Positions 27,417 to 36,748 of a DNA stretch of 64,000 nucleotides are shown piece by piece. A program made the position numbers and the translations under genes. Below the pieces are notes generated by a model. That model was not told where the DNA came from, did not search any database, and saw only the letters and a list, made by a program, of their open reading frames with translations. Source of the stretch: Caballeronia ptereochthonis (GTDB taxonomy: Bacteria; Pseudomonadota; Gammaproteobacteria; Burkholderiales; Burkholderiaceae); assembly GCF_001545075.1 (NCBI RefSeq), contig NZ_FCOB02000009.1, forward strand, positions 165,834-229,833, read 5' to 3'. Numbering within the stretch: the first letter of the stretch is position 1; each line of letters starts with the position of its first letter.

Positions 27417-28577
27417 TCAGGCTTTCAGGATGCGCTGTGCAAGCCTCTGGCCGCCCGCCTCCGGAAAGAGCGTCGCGCCGACGCGCTGCGGATCGAGCCC
27501 GAAGGTCTCGCCCGCCGCGCCGGCGATCACGGCGTCGAGCCCGATGGTCGGCCTGAGATCGCGCGCCTGATACAGCGATGCATTCGCGAGCCCCGGCCAG
27601 TCCGCCAGCACGCGCCCGCCCGCCACGGCGCCGCCGACGATCATCGCCGCCGACGCCGTGCCGTGATCCGTGCCGCCCGTGCCGTTCGCCGCCGCCGTGC
27701 GGCCGAACTCGGTCGCGACCAGCACCGTGGTGTTCGCCCAATGAACGCCCAGGCCGTCGCGCAGGGCGGCGAGCATCGTGTCGAGCGCCTTCAGTTGGGC
27801 GGCGAGGCGCGGGTTCTGCGCGCTGTGGGTGTCCCAGCCGCCGGTTTCGATCATCGCGATGCGCGGGCCGTCCGGCTTGCTCAGAAAGCCCGCCGCGAGC
27901 TTGCCGAGGCTCGCCGGGTCCTGGCGCGCGCCCGCATCGGCGGCGAGGCCGCGCGTCTGCATCGCGGCGTCCCATAGCGGATGGAGCTGCGCATCGCCCG
28001 CATAGAGCTGCGAGACTCGCATGATGAGATCGTCGGGCGCCTGGGGCAGCGACGACGGCGCATACGAGGTCACTTCCGCGCGGCCGCGCAGGGCGAGCGG
28101 CACGGTCGGCGCGAACGCGACGGCATCGGCATTCGGGTTTGCGCTCAGTGCGGGCAGCATCGCGAGCAGGCGGTTCATCCAGCCGTCCTTCAGCCGATAC
28201 GGGGCATTACCGCCGGTTTCGAGCACGTTCTGACCATCGAAGTGCGAGCGCTCGCGATACGGCGAGGCGACCGCGTGCACCAACAGCGCCTGCTTGTCGC
28301 GATACATCTGCGCGGCCGCCTTGAGCGACGGGTGCAGCGCGAACGTGCCGTCGAGCTTCGAGGCCGTCGCGGCATCGATCGCGAGCGGCCCGCGCAGCGC
28401 CGCGTAAGCCGGATCGCCGTAAGGCACGACGATGTTCAGGCCATCGGCCGCGCCGCGCTGGATCACGAACACGAAGCGGCGGTCGGTCGCGGCGGATGCG
28501 AGGACGAGTTGCGGCGCGACGAGCATCGCGCCGGCGCTCGCGCCCGCGCACCAGAGAAACCTGCGACGCGTGAGCAT
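27417..28577 (-). CDS. DUF1501 family protein, Tat-exported
   Basis: 386-aa protein with a twin-arginine-like signal (RRRFLWC, hydrophobic to LVLASA). The rest follows the alkaline-phosphatase-like fold of DUF1501 (QRGAADGLNIVVPYGD, GGWDTHSAQNPRL, TEFGRTA, GGTDHG). Activity is not established. ATG has GGAG 7 nt upstream. It nearly abuts the DUF1800 gene, its usual genomic partner (4-bp gap). Confidence 0.9.
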   Translation of the reverse strand: MLTRRRFLWCAGASAGAMLVAPQLVLASAATDRRFVFVIQRGAADGLNIVVPYGDPAYAALRGPLAIDAATASKLDGTFALHPSLKAAAQMYRDKQALLVHAVASPYRERSHFDGQNVLETGGNAPYRLKDGWMNRLLAMLPALSANPNADAVAFAPTVPLALRGRAEVTSYAPSSLPQAPDDLIMRVSQLYAGDAQLHPLWDAAMQTRGLAADAGARQDPASLGKLAAGFLSKPDGPRIAMIETGGWDTHSAQNPRLAAQLKALDTMLAALRDGLGVHWANTTVLVATEFGRTAAANGTGGTDHGTASAAMIVGGAVAGGRVLADWPGLANASLYQARDLRPTIGLDAVIAGAAGETFGLDPQRVGATLFPEAGGQRLAQRILKA

Positions 28578-28581
28578 GGAT

Positions 28582-30012
28582 TCATCTCCTCAGGAAATCG
28601 GGCGAAACGAGCAGCAGGGCGAGCGCGGTCGGCGCGCTTTCGGCGCGCGAGACGGCGCTGGCGGTGGCGTCCGACAGCGAGCCCGCGAGCAGTTGCGGGC
28701 CGAGCGCGCGGGCATCGAGCGTGTCGCCGGCGGATTGGGCGAAACGGGCGGCGAAGCGCTGCGCGAGCTCGACGCGGCGCACCAGCGCATCGGGCGCGGC
28801 CCAGCTCGCGGCGACGTCGTCGTAACCGGCGGGCGAGCCGGGGCGCCAGACCTGCTGGCCCAGCTGCGTGAGCAGCGGCGCGGCGCGCACGCCCTGCAGG
28901 TCGGTGCGGCCGAGCCCGCGCAGGGACGAGATCGTCCAGTCCCACGGCGTCTTGAACTTGGCGGGCGCGCTCGACCAGGCTTCGGGCGCATCGACGAGCG
29001 CGCGATAAACCGAAGGCAGATCGCCGCCGGTGTCGCCGAAGACGTTCGCGAGCCGATCGACGAGCGCGGGCGGCGGCGTATCCGCGACGAAATGGCGCGC
29101 GAGCTTCTCTGCGACGTGATGCGCCGTTGCGCGCGCGTCCGCCAGATCGTGCAGCACGGCGAGCGGCTGCGCTTCGTCCGCCTGCGCGTACTGCCTGCCG
29201 ATTACGGTGCGCACGCCCGGTTCGTGCAGGCGCGGGCGAAACACGAACTGCCCGGGCGGCGTGGGATCGCCGGGATTTTTGCCCGCGTTCGGGCCCATCG
29301 CGCCGAGGCTCCAGCCGGTGAGGGCGCGCGCGAACTCGGTCACGTCCGCCTGCGTGTAGCCGCTGCGCACGCCGAGCGTATGCAGCTCCATGATCTCGCG
29401 GGCGAGGTTTTCGTTGAGGCCGCGCTTGTTACCGGGATCGCGCATCGCGGCGCGTTCGGCCGCGGGGCTGTCCGGCCCGACGGAGCGCGCCTGATCCAGA
29501 AAGATCTGCATCGCCGGATGCCGCTCGGCGGCCACCAGCATGTCCTCGAAGCGCCCGAGCACGTGCGGGCGGATCGCCTCGTTCTCGAACGATCCCGCGA
29601 GCATCGCGACGGGCGGCTTCTCGACCGACACCGCGAAGTGGTTCGCCCAGAAATGCACCAGGCGTTCGATGAAGGGCGTGTTCGTGGTGAGCGCGCTGGT
29701 CACGCGCGCATCGACGGCGTCGCGGTAGATGTCGCGGATCTGCTCGCCGTATTGCTTGCGCACGGCGGGCTTGTCGGCGTCGCTCGCCTCGCGCAGGGCG
29801 CGCTGGCGCTCGGCGAACTGCGCGGCGAGCGCGGCGCTCGACGGCTGGCCGCTCAATGCCGGCGGCAGCGGCTGATAGGCGCCCTGGCGCGGATCGGCCT
29901 GCCCGGCGAGCCAGCCGCGCGGATCGACCGGAAGCGGCTCGCCCGGCCGTGCGCCGAGCCCGAAGCGGTTCACCGCGATCGCGGCGGGCGAGAGTTGTGG
30001 CGCGGTGGCCAT
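28582..30012 (-). CDS. DUF1800 family protein
   Basis: 476-aa protein with the family signatures NRFGLGARPGE near the N terminus, FWANHFAVS near 122 and the LNENLAREIMELHTLGV segment near 220. Function is unknown; members are usually paired with DUF1501. I see no signal peptide. ATG has GGAGAAGGA just upstream. It follows the sigma/anti-sigma/sensor genes by 73 bp on the same strand and may be their target or part of the same operon. Confidence 0.9.
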   Translation of the reverse strand: MATAPQLSPAAIAVNRFGLGARPGEPLPVDPRGWLAGQADPRQGAYQPLPPALSGQPSSAALAAQFAERQRALREASDADKPAVRKQYGEQIRDIYRDAVDARVTSALTTNTPFIERLVHFWANHFAVSVEKPPVAMLAGSFENEAIRPHVLGRFEDMLVAAERHPAMQIFLDQARSVGPDSPAAERAAMRDPGNKRGLNENLAREIMELHTLGVRSGYTQADVTEFARALTGWSLGAMGPNAGKNPGDPTPPGQFVFRPRLHEPGVRTVIGRQYAQADEAQPLAVLHDLADARATAHHVAEKLARHFVADTPPPALVDRLANVFGDTGGDLPSVYRALVDAPEAWSSAPAKFKTPWDWTISSLRGLGRTDLQGVRAAPLLTQLGQQVWRPGSPAGYDDVAASWAAPDALVRRVELAQRFAARFAQSAGDTLDARALGPQLLAGSLSDATASAVSRAESAPTALALLLVSPDFLRR

Positions 30013-30085
30013 GTCCTTCTCCAGATTGCTCAGGGACGATGCATGGTTAAACGTCGGAGCGGGCGCAATCCGTCGCTCGAATCCG

Positions 30086-30574
30086 TCATTGCGATTGCTG
30101 CGGGCGCTCTTCGGGCGGAACCGCGCGCAGCGGGCCGTAACGCTCCATCGCGCCGACGAGCTTCAGGCGTTCTTCGGGCGTGAGCGTCGCCGCGAAATCC
30201 GCGACCGTGCCTTCGATGCGCGCGCGCAGCGTGACATCCGCCTCGCGCGTGCGGGCGAGGGCATCGTCGAGCGCCTTGCGGTCGAACTCCGGCGCCGCGA
30301 GGCGATGCGCGAGATCGATGCGCCCGTCGCGCGCCGCGCGTATCAGCGGCAGGCTTTCGCGGCGGGTCCTGCGTAACGCTTCGCGCAGTTGCCGCTGACG
30401 CTCGGGAGAGAGATCGGCGGCGGCGAAGCGGATGCCGCGCTGCTGCGCAGCTTCGGTGCGCTTCTGCGCGAGCGGTCCGGACAGCCAGTAAGCGCCGCCC
30501 GCGATCGACCCGATCAGGAACACATTGAGCACGAGCGACACCGCCGCGAGCGTCTTCAGCGTGCATGGACTCAT
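30086..30574 (-). CDS. Periplasmic heavy-metal-sensor-like protein (CnrX/CpxP type)
   Basis: 162-aa protein with one N-terminal transmembrane helix (residues 8-30) and a helical periplasmic domain with LSPERQRQLREALRRTRRES and LTPEERLKLVGAMERYG, the paired LTPEQR-like motifs of this family. Obvious His/Cys metal ligands are lacking, so metal sensing is doubtful. Its ATG overlaps the anti-sigma-like TGA. GGAG lies 6 nt upstream. Confidence 0.82.
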   Translation of the reverse strand: MSPCTLKTLAAVSLVLNVFLIGSIAGGAYWLSGPLAQKRTEAAQQRGIRFAAADLSPERQRQLREALRRTRRESLPLIRAARDGRIDLAHRLAAPEFDRKALDDALARTREADVTLRARIEGTVADFAATLTPEERLKLVGAMERYGPLRAVPPEERPQQSQ

Positions 30575-31008
30575 TGATCGCTCCAGTCGGAAGGGGCACC
30601 GCCGAAGGCCGTGCCGGAATAGGATTGCTCGAACCAGCCGTGCGGGTTGTCGGCCGGCGCGGGGGCCGGCGCGAGCAGTGAAACCAGCAGCGCGCCCGCC
30701 GCGACACCCGCCGCGCCCGCGCCGACGAAGCCCACGCCCGAGAACCAGATGCGCGGCTGCCGCCAGAACGCGCGCTCCGGCTTCGTCGGCGCCGAATCGA
30801 CGATGCGCCGCGCGAGCTCCGGGTCCGGCGCCGCGACCGCGTGGGCGTCGAGCATGCCGTCGAGGGCGCGGGCTTCCGCGAGCGCGGCGAGCGCGCGCGC
30901 GTCGCCCGCCGCGACGAGCGCGAGCGCCGCGTCGCGCTCCTGCGCGGGCCAGCGTTCCGGCGAAGCGCCGTAGGCCTCGGTGATGTGGCGGAATCGTTCG
31001 GGTGTCAT
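30571..31008 (-). CDS. Putative membrane anti-sigma factor
   Basis: 145-aa protein: cytoplasmic N-terminal helical part (TPERFRHITEAYGASPERWPAQER) and one transmembrane helix near residues 95-120, then a short periplasmic tail. Topology and position directly after an ECF sigma gene, with ATGA overlaps on both sides, mark it as the likely anti-sigma factor. It lacks a zinc-binding HXXXCXXC motif. Confidence 0.78.
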   Translation of the reverse strand: MTPERFRHITEAYGASPERWPAQERDAALALVAAGDARALAALAEARALDGMLDAHAVAAPDPELARRIVDSAPTKPERAFWRQPRIWFSGVGFVGAGAAGVAAGALLVSLLAPAPAPADNPHGWFEQSYSGTAFGGAPSDWSDQ

Positions 31009-31583
31009 CGGTGTTCCTTCGGTGCGTCGTCGCCGGGCTTCGCGAGATCCGCGAGCGCGGTTCTGAGATTGCGGCGCGCGCGGGCGAGCAGGCTTTCGAG
31101 CGCTTCGACGCTCACGCCCATCAGCCCGGCCGCCTCCGCGTTCGGCAGTTCCTGGTAGTACTGCAGCACGAGCGCCTCGCGCTGGCGCGCGGGCAGCTTC
31201 GCGAGCGCCGCCGCGATGCGCGCGTTCGCATGAGCCGCCGCGATCCGCTCGTCGGGTAGCGGCGCGGCATCTTCCTGCTCGGGCAACGCATCGGACGCGG
31301 TCGTCTCGCGATGGCGGCGCAGGCGGTCGTAGCAGAGATTGAGCGTCACGCGATGCAGCCAGGTATCGAAGCGCGCGGAGCCGGGGCGCCACTTCGGCGC
31401 GATTTTCCAGATGCGCAGGAACGCTTCCTGAGCCACGTCGTCGGCCTCGTCACGGTCGCCGAGCATGCGCGCCGCGAGCGCGACGATGCGCGGGAGCTTG
31501 CGCGCGACGATCTCGCGGACGGCTCCCGGTTCCCGATTGCCGACGCGGGCAATGAGCGCGGTATCCGGATCTTCTTCGTTCAA
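31005..31583 (-). CDS. RNA polymerase ECF-type sigma factor
   Basis: 192-aa sigma-70 family protein with region 2 (DEADDVAQEAFLRIWK near 46-61) and region 4 (LPARQREALVLQYYQELPNAEAA near 127). It probably starts with TTG, because the frame has no upstream ATG and no obvious ribosome binding site. The downstream genes, overlapping at ATGA junctions, encode its probable anti-sigma factor and a periplasmic sensor, so it should respond to an envelope signal. Confidence 0.9.
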   Translation of the reverse strand: MNEEDPDTALIARVGNREPGAVREIVARKLPRIVALAARMLGDRDEADDVAQEAFLRIWKIAPKWRPGSARFDTWLHRVTLNLCYDRLRRHRETTASDALPEQEDAAPLPDERIAAAHANARIAAALAKLPARQREALVLQYYQELPNAEAAGLMGVSVEALESLLARARRNLRTALADLAKPGDDAPKEHR

Positions 31584-31658
31584 TGTGTTGTCGGGTCTCG
31601 TTGCGCATCTCGGACTGCTTGCTCGCGGGCGCGCGGGTTTCCGCTTACGTCCGCATCC

Positions 31659-31766
31659 TCAGTAAACGACGACCGGCCCGCGATAGTAGACCGGGTGCGC
31701 CGGATACACGACGCAGCCGGCGAGCGTCACGGCGAGGAGCGCCGCGGCGAGCAATGCCTTCAGCAT
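31659..31766 (-). CDS. 35-aa lipoprotein
   Basis: Very short protein with a complete lipoprotein signal: charged Lys3, hydrophobic run and lipobox LAGC with Cys18. The 18-residue mature part is Tyr/Pro/Val-rich (YPAHPVYYRGPVVVY). GAGG lies about 9 nt upstream of the ATG. It resembles small outer-membrane lipoproteins found near YXWGXW proteins; function unknown. Confidence 0.65.
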   Translation of the reverse strand: MLKALLAAALLAVTLAGCVVYPAHPVYYRGPVVVY

Positions 31767-31866
31767 GATGGGCCGCCTCGTTTCGATTGTGTGAGTGCGC
31801 CGCCGGGCCCAGTTTTCGGCTTGACTTCATGCCGGCTGCGGCGGCGCGGGTCTCCCGCTCAGGAAC

Positions 31867-32199
31867 TCAGGCCCAGTGTCCTTCGACCCAGCGCCAGTTC
31901 GGTCCGCGCTGGACCCAGTGCCCCGGCACCCAGCGATACCCCGCGCGCACCGGCCGCCAGTGGCCCGGAGCCCAGACATAGCGGCCGCGATCCCAGCGCC
32001 AGTGGCCCGGATCCCACGCATAGCCCGCGCGCGGCGGCGGAGGCGGCTCGACGCGCGGCGGCGGCGGCGCGGACGGCGTGATGATGACGGCCTGCGCGTG
32101 CGCAGGGCTGCTGTGCAAGGCGGCGAACGAAACTGCTACGACCGGTGCGAGAACGGCTGCGGAAAGCGCCGCGCGCAGCGGCGAACGTGTTCTTGTCAT
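31867..32199 (-). CDS. YXWGXW repeat-containing secreted protein
   Basis: 110-aa protein with a signal peptide (cleavage near AHA-Q at 36), a Pro-rich linker (PPPPRVEPPPPP), then four tandem short repeats of the form W-x2-GHW (WDPGHW, WAPGHW, WVPGHW, WVEGHW). This is the WXXGXW/YXWGXW repeat family, with unknown function at the cell surface. The aromatic-rich repeats suggest carbohydrate or envelope binding. Confidence 0.85.
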   Translation of the reverse strand: MTRTRSPLRAALSAAVLAPVVAVSFAALHSSPAHAQAVIITPSAPPPPRVEPPPPPRAGYAWDPGHWRWDRGRYVWAPGHWRPVRAGYRWVPGHWVQRGPNWRWVEGHWA

Positions 32200-32307
32200 G
32201 ATTCGTCCCGTCGATTGAAGGTTGCGACGAGAACTTGAACGGTGCAGCGAGGGAAATTCCGTCGTCCGGCGCGTCAGTAATTTGTAACGAGGTTTTACGC
32301 GATTCGG

Positions 32308-33222
32308 TCAGGCGAACGCGTCCAGGCCGTCGACGAGACGGCTGGCGAGGCGCGGCTGCCGCAATTGCTCGATCCACCATTGCAGCGCGCGGCCTTCGTG
32401 ATCGCCGCGCCAGGCCACGTACAGCACGTTCGGCTCGCGCGGATCGGCGGTTTCCTTCTCGACGAGTTCGCCGCGCGCGAGCAGCGTTGCCACGCGATGG
32501 CGCGGCACCCAGCCGCTGCCGAGCCCCTGCCGCTGCGCGAGGATCTTCGCGCGCATGCTCGGGACCGCCAGCGCCGCCTGACCGCCGAGCACGCCATATG
32601 CGCGCCCGGCCGAGCGCGACGAATCCGCCACGACCACCGCCCGATGCGCGGCGATCTGCTCGCGCTTGAGCGGCCCGTTCGCCTTCGCGAGCGGATGGCG
32701 CGGCGACACCGCGAACACCCATTGCATGACGCCCAGCTCGAACCACCGCAGGCCGGGAATCGCGGGCGGTTCGTTGGTCGCGCCTACGATGAGATCGGCG
32801 CGACCGTCGCGCAAGGCTTCCCAGGTGCCGCTCAGCACTTCGTGCGTGATGCGCAGCGAGACGCCGGACTCGAGCGCATCGAAGGTTTGCACCACCGGCA
32901 GGAGCGTCTCGAACTCGAGGATTTCGTCGCAGACGATCCACAGCCGGTCCTCCCAGCCGCTCGCGATCTGCTTGACGCGCTGCGTGAGACGCGAGACGTC
33001 GAGCATCAGACGGGCGGCTTCGTCGGCGAGCAGGTGGCCCGCGGGCGTCAGTTGCAGCCGGTATCGGCGCCGGTCGAAGAGCAGCGCGTCGAAGCGCGTT
33101 TCCAGTTGCCGCGCGGCATGCGACACCGTGGACGGCGCCTTGCCGAGCCGCGCCGCCGCGCGCGACAGGCTGCCGGTTTCGCGGATCGCGTCGAGCAGGG
33201 ACAGTTCTTCCTCGGACAACAT
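32308..33222 (-). CDS. LysR family transcriptional regulator
   Basis: 304-aa regulator: winged HTH at residues 1-60 (TGSLSRAAARLGKAPSTVSHA), then a LysR substrate-binding domain. The start at 33222 has GGAG 7 nt upstream; an in-frame ATG at 33234 lies 12 nt before it. It is divergent from the exported hydrolase gene (107 bp between starts). ATCGA and TCGAT arms at 33296-33300 and 33314-33318 could be a LysR box controlling that hydrolase. Confidence 0.88.
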   Translation of the reverse strand: MLSEEELSLLDAIRETGSLSRAAARLGKAPSTVSHAARQLETRFDALLFDRRRYRLQLTPAGHLLADEAARLMLDVSRLTQRVKQIASGWEDRLWIVCDEILEFETLLPVVQTFDALESGVSLRITHEVLSGTWEALRDGRADLIVGATNEPPAIPGLRWFELGVMQWVFAVSPRHPLAKANGPLKREQIAAHRAVVVADSSRSAGRAYGVLGGQAALAVPSMRAKILAQRQGLGSGWVPRHRVATLLARGELVEKETADPREPNVLYVAWRGDHEGRALQWWIEQLRQPRLASRLVDGLDAFA

Positions 33223-33329
33223 GTTCGACTCCATCGAACGAGTTCATCGGCGGAATCGTACGGCAAAAGCGGTGCGGCGGTCGAACATGAGCGTCATCGA
33301 GTCAACCGATCCTTCGATGGAGCAGAACG

Positions 33330-34301
33330 ATGAACGCTTTCCTTCACACGATGCGGCGCGCAGCCGGCGCGCTTCTGGCCGCCGCCGCCCTGCAACCGTC
33401 CGCGCATGCCGCGAACGCGCCGCGCGCGCCGCAACCGGTCGCCGCCGCGAGCGCGATCCAGTCCCGCACGATCGACGCGAACGGCGTCGAACTGCGCTAT
33501 CTGCAGGCGGGACAGGGCGACGCGACGCCCGTCGTGCTGCTGCACGGCTACACGGAAACGAGCCATATGTGGCAGCCGCTCATGACGCGCCTCGCGGGCG
33601 AGCGCGTCGTGCTGGCTCCCGACCTGCCGGGCGCGGGCGGCTCGGCGATGCCGGCTTCCGGCTACGACAAGAAGACTCTGGCGCAGGACATTCACGCGAT
33701 GGTGCGCGCATTGGGTTATCGCAAGGTGAAGCTCGTCGGGCACGACATCGGCCTGATGGTCGCGTATGCGTACGCGGCGCAATACCCCGATGAAGTGGAA
33801 AGCATCGTGCTGATGGACGCGTTTCTGCCCGGCGTCGGCGACTGGCAGAAGGTCTGGCTGTTACGCGACAAGTGGCACTTCAACTTCTACGGTGACACGC
33901 CCGAGAAGCTCGTGCGCGGCCGTGAGCGGATCTTCTTCGAGCACTTCTGGAACGACTTCGCCGCCGATCCGGCGCATTCGGTGAGCGAGGCCGATCGCCG
34001 CTACTATTCGGCGCAATATGCGCGCGGCGGACGCATGCGCGCGGGCTTCGAGTATTTCCATGCGTTCCCGCAGGACGCGCAGGATTTCGCCGAATTCGCG
34101 AAGACGCCGCTCACGATGCCGATGCTCGTCCTCACGGGCGAGCGTGCCTCGGGCACGTTCCTGATCGATCAGGCGAAGCTCGTCGCGACGAACGTGCAGG
34201 GCGTCGTCGTGCCGGGCGCGGGGCACTGGCTGATGGAGGAAGCGCCGGATGCGACCATGGCGCAGCTCGTGCGCTTCATCGACGCGCCTTCATCCAGCTG
34301 A
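33330..34301 (+). CDS. Exported alpha/beta hydrolase (epoxide-hydrolase/haloalkane-dehalogenase-like)
   Basis: 323-aa protein with a signal peptide (cleavage near AHA-A at 28). LLHGYTETSHMW supplies the oxyanion loop and the nucleophile elbow is GHDIGLM, so the nucleophile is Asp, as in epoxide hydrolases and dehalogenases. The catalytic His is in GAGHWLMEE. ATG has GGAG 8 nt upstream. Probably controlled by the divergent LysR regulator; substrate unknown. Confidence 0.87.
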   Translation: MNAFLHTMRRAAGALLAAAALQPSAHAANAPRAPQPVAAASAIQSRTIDANGVELRYLQAGQGDATPVVLLHGYTETSHMWQPLMTRLAGERVVLAPDLPGAGGSAMPASGYDKKTLAQDIHAMVRALGYRKVKLVGHDIGLMVAYAYAAQYPDEVESIVLMDAFLPGVGDWQKVWLLRDKWHFNFYGDTPEKLVRGRERIFFEHFWNDFAADPAHSVSEADRRYYSAQYARGGRMRAGFEYFHAFPQDAQDFAEFAKTPLTMPMLVLTGERASGTFLIDQAKLVATNVQGVVVPGAGHWLMEEAPDATMAQLVRFIDAPSSS

Positions 34302-34365
34302 TCAAACGAATCGAAGCCGTGGCGCGTGCCTTGCGCATGCGCAACGGCGGCTCAGGAGAATCGGA

Positions 34366-35307
34366 ATGGGACTTCTCGTCGACGGGAAATGGCAGGACAA
34401 ATGGTATGACACGGCGTCCACGGGCGGGCGGTTCGTGCGTAAGGAGGCGGCGTTCCGCAACTGGGTGACGCCCGACGGCGAGGGCGGCTTCCGCGCCGAG
34501 GCGGGGCGCTATCACCTGTACGTGGGCCTCGCGTGCCCGTGGGCGCATCGCACGCTCATCATGCGGGCGCTGAAGGGCCTGGAAGAGATGATCGACGTAT
34601 CGGTCGTCCACTGGCTGATGCTGGAAAACGGCTGGACGTTCGCGGACGGCCCGGGCGTCGTGCCCGATATGATCAACGGCGCGCGCTTCCTGCATCAGGT
34701 CTACACGGCTGCCGACCCGCATTACACGGGCCGCGTGACCGTGCCGATCCTGTGGGACAAGCGGCGCGGGACGATCGTGAGCAACGAGTCGTCGGAGATC
34801 ATCCGCATGCTGAATTCGGCGTTCGACGGCATCGGCGCCAAACCCGGCGATTACTATCCGCCCGAGCTGCGCGCAGAGATCGACGCGCTCAACGCGCGCA
34901 TCTACGACACGCTCAACAACGGCGTCTACAAGGCGGGCTTCGCGACGACGCAAGCCGCGTACGAGGAAGCGGTGATGCCGCTCTTCGACACGCTCGACTT
35001 TCTCGAAGCACGCCTGGGCACGCGCCGCTACCTCGCCGGAGAGCGATTCACGGAAGCCGACATCCGGCTTTTCACGACGCTCGTGCGCTTCGATGCGGTG
35101 TACGTCGGGCACTTCAAGTGCAACCTGCGGCGCATCGCGGACTATCCGAATCTCTCGAACTATGTGCGCGAGATTTACCGGATGCCGGGCGTCGCGGATA
35201 CGGTGAACTTCGAGCACATCAAGCGGCATTACTACGAGAGCCACCGCACGATCAATCCGACGGGCATCGTGCCCGCCGGACCGGTGCTCGATTTCGACGC
35301 GTCCTAG
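34366..35307 (+). CDS. Glutathionyl-hydroquinone reductase (xi-class GST)
   Basis: 313-aa protein of the YqjG/PcpF type, which reduces glutathionyl-hydroquinones using a catalytic Cys. The motif CPWAH (Cys57) and C-terminal GST domain are present (FTEADIRLFTTLVRFDAVYVGHFKCNLRR). ATG has AGGAG 6 nt upstream. Its last 4 bases overlap the convergent hydroxyacyl-CoA dehydrogenase gene. Confidence 0.9.
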   Translation: MGLLVDGKWQDKWYDTASTGGRFVRKEAAFRNWVTPDGEGGFRAEAGRYHLYVGLACPWAHRTLIMRALKGLEEMIDVSVVHWLMLENGWTFADGPGVVPDMINGARFLHQVYTAADPHYTGRVTVPILWDKRRGTIVSNESSEIIRMLNSAFDGIGAKPGDYYPPELRAEIDALNARIYDTLNNGVYKAGFATTQAAYEEAVMPLFDTLDFLEARLGTRRYLAGERFTEADIRLFTTLVRFDAVYVGHFKCNLRRIADYPNLSNYVREIYRMPGVADTVNFEHIKRHYYESHRTINPTGIVPAGPVLDFDAS

Positions 35308-36155
35308 TCGTACTTGTAGACGCCGTGGTTCGTCTTGCGCCCGAGCCGCCCGGCCGCGACCAGCTCGCGCAGCAGCGGGCACGCGCGATACTTCGAATCG
35401 CCGAAGTCCTTGAGGAAGACGTCCATCACCGAGAGGCACACGTCGAGGCCGATCAGGTCCGCGAGCGCGAGCGGGCCGATCGGGTGATTCGCGCCGAGCT
35501 TCATGCCCGCGTCGATTTCCTCGGCGCTCGCGACGCCCTCGTAGAGCACGAAGAACGCTTCGTTGATCATCGGCACGAGAATGCGGTTGACGACGAAGCC
35601 CGGCGAGTTGCGCACGCCGATCGGCGACTTGTCCAGCTTTTCGGTGAGCTCGCGCACGGCGGCGGCGGTGGCGTCGCTCGTCTGCACGCCGCGAATCACT
35701 TCGACCAGTTGCAGGAGCGGCACCGGATTGAAGAAGTGCATGCCGATGAAGCGCTCGGGCGTGGCGAGCGTCGCGGCGAGTGCGGTGATCGAAATCGACG
35801 ACGTGTTCGACGCGATGATCGCATCCGGGCGCGCCGCTTCCTCGATCTGCTTGAGGATGCGGTTCTTGAGCTCGGCGTTCTCGGTCGCGGCCTCGATCAC
35901 GATGTCGGCTTCCACGAGACGCCCGTAGTCGGTCGAAGTCTCGATGCGGCCGAGCGCCGCGTCGCGCGCCGACGCCTCGAGCTTGTCCTTCGACACGAGC
36001 CGCTCCAGGCTGCCGGTGAGCGCGGCGATGCCCTTCGCGAGCGCGGCGTCGGTGACGTCGATCAGCACGACCTTGAAGCCCGCGACGGCCGCGACCTGCG
36101 CGATGCCGTTGCCCATGGTTCCCGCGCCGACGATGCCGACGGTCTGAATGTTCAT
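35304..36155 (-). CDS. 3-hydroxybutyryl-CoA dehydrogenase
   Basis: 283-aa NAD(P)-dependent enzyme. The Rossmann motif GAGTMGNGIA starts near residue 10 and the catalytic His is in MHFFNPVP. Length and motifs fit Hbd/PaaH. It oxidises 3-hydroxyacyl-CoA to 3-ketoacyl-CoA in fatty-acid, PHB or aromatic catabolism. It is transcribed alone, so the pathway it serves is not set by its neighbours. Confidence 0.92.
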   Translation of the reverse strand: MNIQTVGIVGAGTMGNGIAQVAAVAGFKVVLIDVTDAALAKGIAALTGSLERLVSKDKLEASARDAALGRIETSTDYGRLVEADIVIEAATENAELKNRILKQIEEAARPDAIIASNTSSISITALAATLATPERFIGMHFFNPVPLLQLVEVIRGVQTSDATAAAVRELTEKLDKSPIGVRNSPGFVVNRILVPMINEAFFVLYEGVASAEEIDAGMKLGANHPIGPLALADLIGLDVCLSVMDVFLKDFGDSKYRACPLLRELVAAGRLGRKTNHGVYKYD

Positions 36156-36268
36156 GCTTTGCTCCTCCTCAATCTGCGCCGGCGCGAGCCGCCGGCAAGC
36201 CGGAAATGGTCGAAAGCGCCCGAGGCGCGTCCAGGCATCGATTCTAACCAGCGATGCGGGCCGCCACG

Positions 36269-36748
36269 TTAGCCGAATGCCGTCAAGTCTTTCGGCGTGA
36301 GGCCGTATTCATGACAAAAGGCAAGATAACGGTCCCAGCCGCTCTTCCAGTTCTCCGCCGCGATAACGTGCCCGCTGTCGTTCACGAAGAGCAGTTCGCC
36401 CTGAATGATGTTGAGCGTGACGATGTCCGCGCCGGCGGAATCCGCGGGCAGCGCCTCGGGCGTGTGGCTCGATCCGGCGGTCTCGTACACGATGCTGCCC
36501 GGCTCCGCGATCCAGTCGTGCTCGCGATACTTCCAGCGCCCCTGCACCGTATAGACGATGACCGTGCCGGTGTGGCGATGCCGCGGCATCTGTCCTTTCG
36601 CCGGCGCCTTCATGAGCGCGATGGTCTCGCCGCGAATCGGATCGAGCTTGAAGTACTTGACGAGCACGCGCTCGCTGTAAGGCGCGAAGGGCACCCACGG
36701 CAGGTCCGCGTCGTTGAGGCACGTGGTTTGGATCTGTTCGAACAGCAT
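36269..36748 (-). CDS. Cupin, 2,4'-dihydroxyacetophenone dioxygenase family
   Basis: 159-aa single-domain cupin. Motif [18 protein letters not shown] supplies His57 and His59, with a later His95 in GSSHTPEA. The arrangement resembles 2,4'-dihydroxyacetophenone dioxygenases, but many relatives have no known substrate. The true start is the ATG at 36748 with AGGAG 8 nt upstream; upstream frame has no protein character. Confidence 0.78.
   Translation of the reverse strand: MLFEQIQTTCLNDADLPWVPFAPYSERVLVKYFKLDPIRGETIALMKAPAKGQMPRHRHTGTVIVYTVQGRWKYREHDWIAEPGSIVYETAGSSHTPEALPADSAGADIVTLNIIQGELLFVNDSGHVIAAENWKSGWDRYLAFCHEYGLTPKDLTAFG

Noticed and set aside
28432..30183. 583-aa frame antisense to DUF1800
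   Set aside because: Shadow of the DUF1800 gene; no motif.
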